Assembly: GCF_030159895.1 (NCBI RefSeq)
Contig: NZ_BSNI01000002.1
Location: 374,039-438,038, forward strand
From: Maritalea porphyrae
GTDB taxonomy: Bacteria; Pseudomonadota; Alphaproteobacteria; Rhizobiales; Devosiaceae
DNA length: 64,000 bases
Direction: 5' to 3'
Under the pieces are notes generated by a model. That model worked only from the letters and a program-made list of their open reading frames with translations. It ran no database searches and had not been told where the DNA came from. A program made the position numbers and the translations under genes. Of this stretch, positions 63,816-64,000 are shown in pieces. Numbering within the stretch: the stretch's first letter is position 1; every line of letters starts with the position of its first letter.

Positions 63816-64000
63816 TCCTGAAACTGATCTCAGTTTTACGCGGCAACTCAAAGCGCCTCGGGCACTATTGTGGGAATGCTGGACCACACCTGAGCACATC
63901 AAACATTTCTTTGTTCCTCGCCCACACAAAATTGTCTCTTGTGAGATCGATTTACGCGTCGGTGGCAAGTTCAACACAACCTTTGAAGTTGACGGCGCTG
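63805..64000 (+). CDS. AHSA1/SRPBCC-domain protein, N-terminal part (cut by window edge)
   Basis: An ATG at 63805 opens a frame to the window edge, giving 65 residues (start MNLDPETDLSFTRQLKAPRALLWECWTTPEH) with the AHSA1 fold pattern: RxLxAPRALLWECWTTPEHIKHFF and DLRVGGKFNTTF. SRPBCC proteins bind hydrophobic ligands. The rest of the gene lies outside the window. It overlaps the end of the ArsR-type gene and should share its promoter. Confidence 0.85.
   Translation, partial: MNLDPETDLSFTRQLKAPRALLWECWTTPEHIKHFFVPRPHKIVSCEIDLRVGGKFNTTFEVDGA

Noticed and set aside
1-64000. Mobile elements, prophage or CRISPR arrays
   Set aside because: I saw no transposase, integrase, phage structural genes, direct-repeat spacer arrays or tRNA-flanked attachment duplications.

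Overview
The window looks like a chromosomal segment of an alphaproteobacterium, most likely a marine-type member of the Hyphomicrobiales (Rhizobiales) with moderate GC (high forties to about 50 percent by eye). The evidence is the gene order: leuS-lptE-holA / parB-parA-rsmG-mnmG-mnmE-rho-hemJ-hemE / oriC / maf-aroE-coaE-dnaQ / secB-fxsA-Tim44, hslU-GNAT-hslV / hisB-DUF2628-hisHAFE-coaA, and dnaK-dnaJ with hrcA-grpE. Almost everything is core genome. I see no prophage, insertion sequence, CRISPR array or clear genomic island, and no obviously broken gene.

Layout. 0-4 kb: the start of putA with its divergent regulator putR, arginase with a second divergent Lrp-type regulator, two tandem secreted fasciclin proteins, and tRNA-Gly(GCC). 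4-9 kb: a thioredoxin-TPR chaperone, a LON-domain protein, a Trm112-like protein, a UbiH-type hydroxylase, and glnK-amtB behind a sigma-54 promoter. 9-20 kb: ftsK-lolA-xthA, a two-component regulator, a YggS-type PLP protein, and leuS-lptE-holA. 20-29 kb: the parAB-rho-hemE block, all read leftward, with a cluster of parS centromere sites, ending at a non-coding AT-rich stretch (28605-29061) that has the position and DnaA boxes expected of oriC. 29-34.8 kb: the rightward block starting with maf. 34.9-37.5 kb: an ECF sigma / RskA-type anti-sigma / fasciclin / Tat-exported MsrB group. 37.5-45 kb: protease HslUV, histidine biosynthesis and pantothenate kinase. 45-51.9 kb: DNA repair (nth, an Ada-like methyltransferase), gpmA, dapB, and a pyrF gene fused to an acetyltransferase domain. 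51.9-61 kb: heat-shock genes (dnaJ, dnaK, grpE, hrcA) with an RpoH-like promoter and a CIRCE operator, alkB, and a c-di-GMP enzyme with a histidine-rich periplasmic loop. 61-64 kb: rph-rdgB-hemW and an ArsR/AHSA1 pair cut by the window edge.

The points most worth a second look are these. (1) Nearly every imperfect parS site carries the same base change, which creates a GANTC (CcrM) methylation site inside the ParB box. (2) The SigK/RskA-type module sits next to a fasciclin gene, an arrangement known from mycobacteria, here with a Tat-exported MsrB. (3) A GGDEF-EAL protein has about 19 histidines in its predicted periplasmic loop. (4) There is a PyrF-GNAT fusion. (5) hemW appears to start at CTG. 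(6) A perfect inverted repeat lies across the -10 box and start codon of an apparently leaderless arsR-type gene. I do not see one large unknown system. The new-looking signals are mostly regulatory or fusion features inside otherwise ordinary genes.
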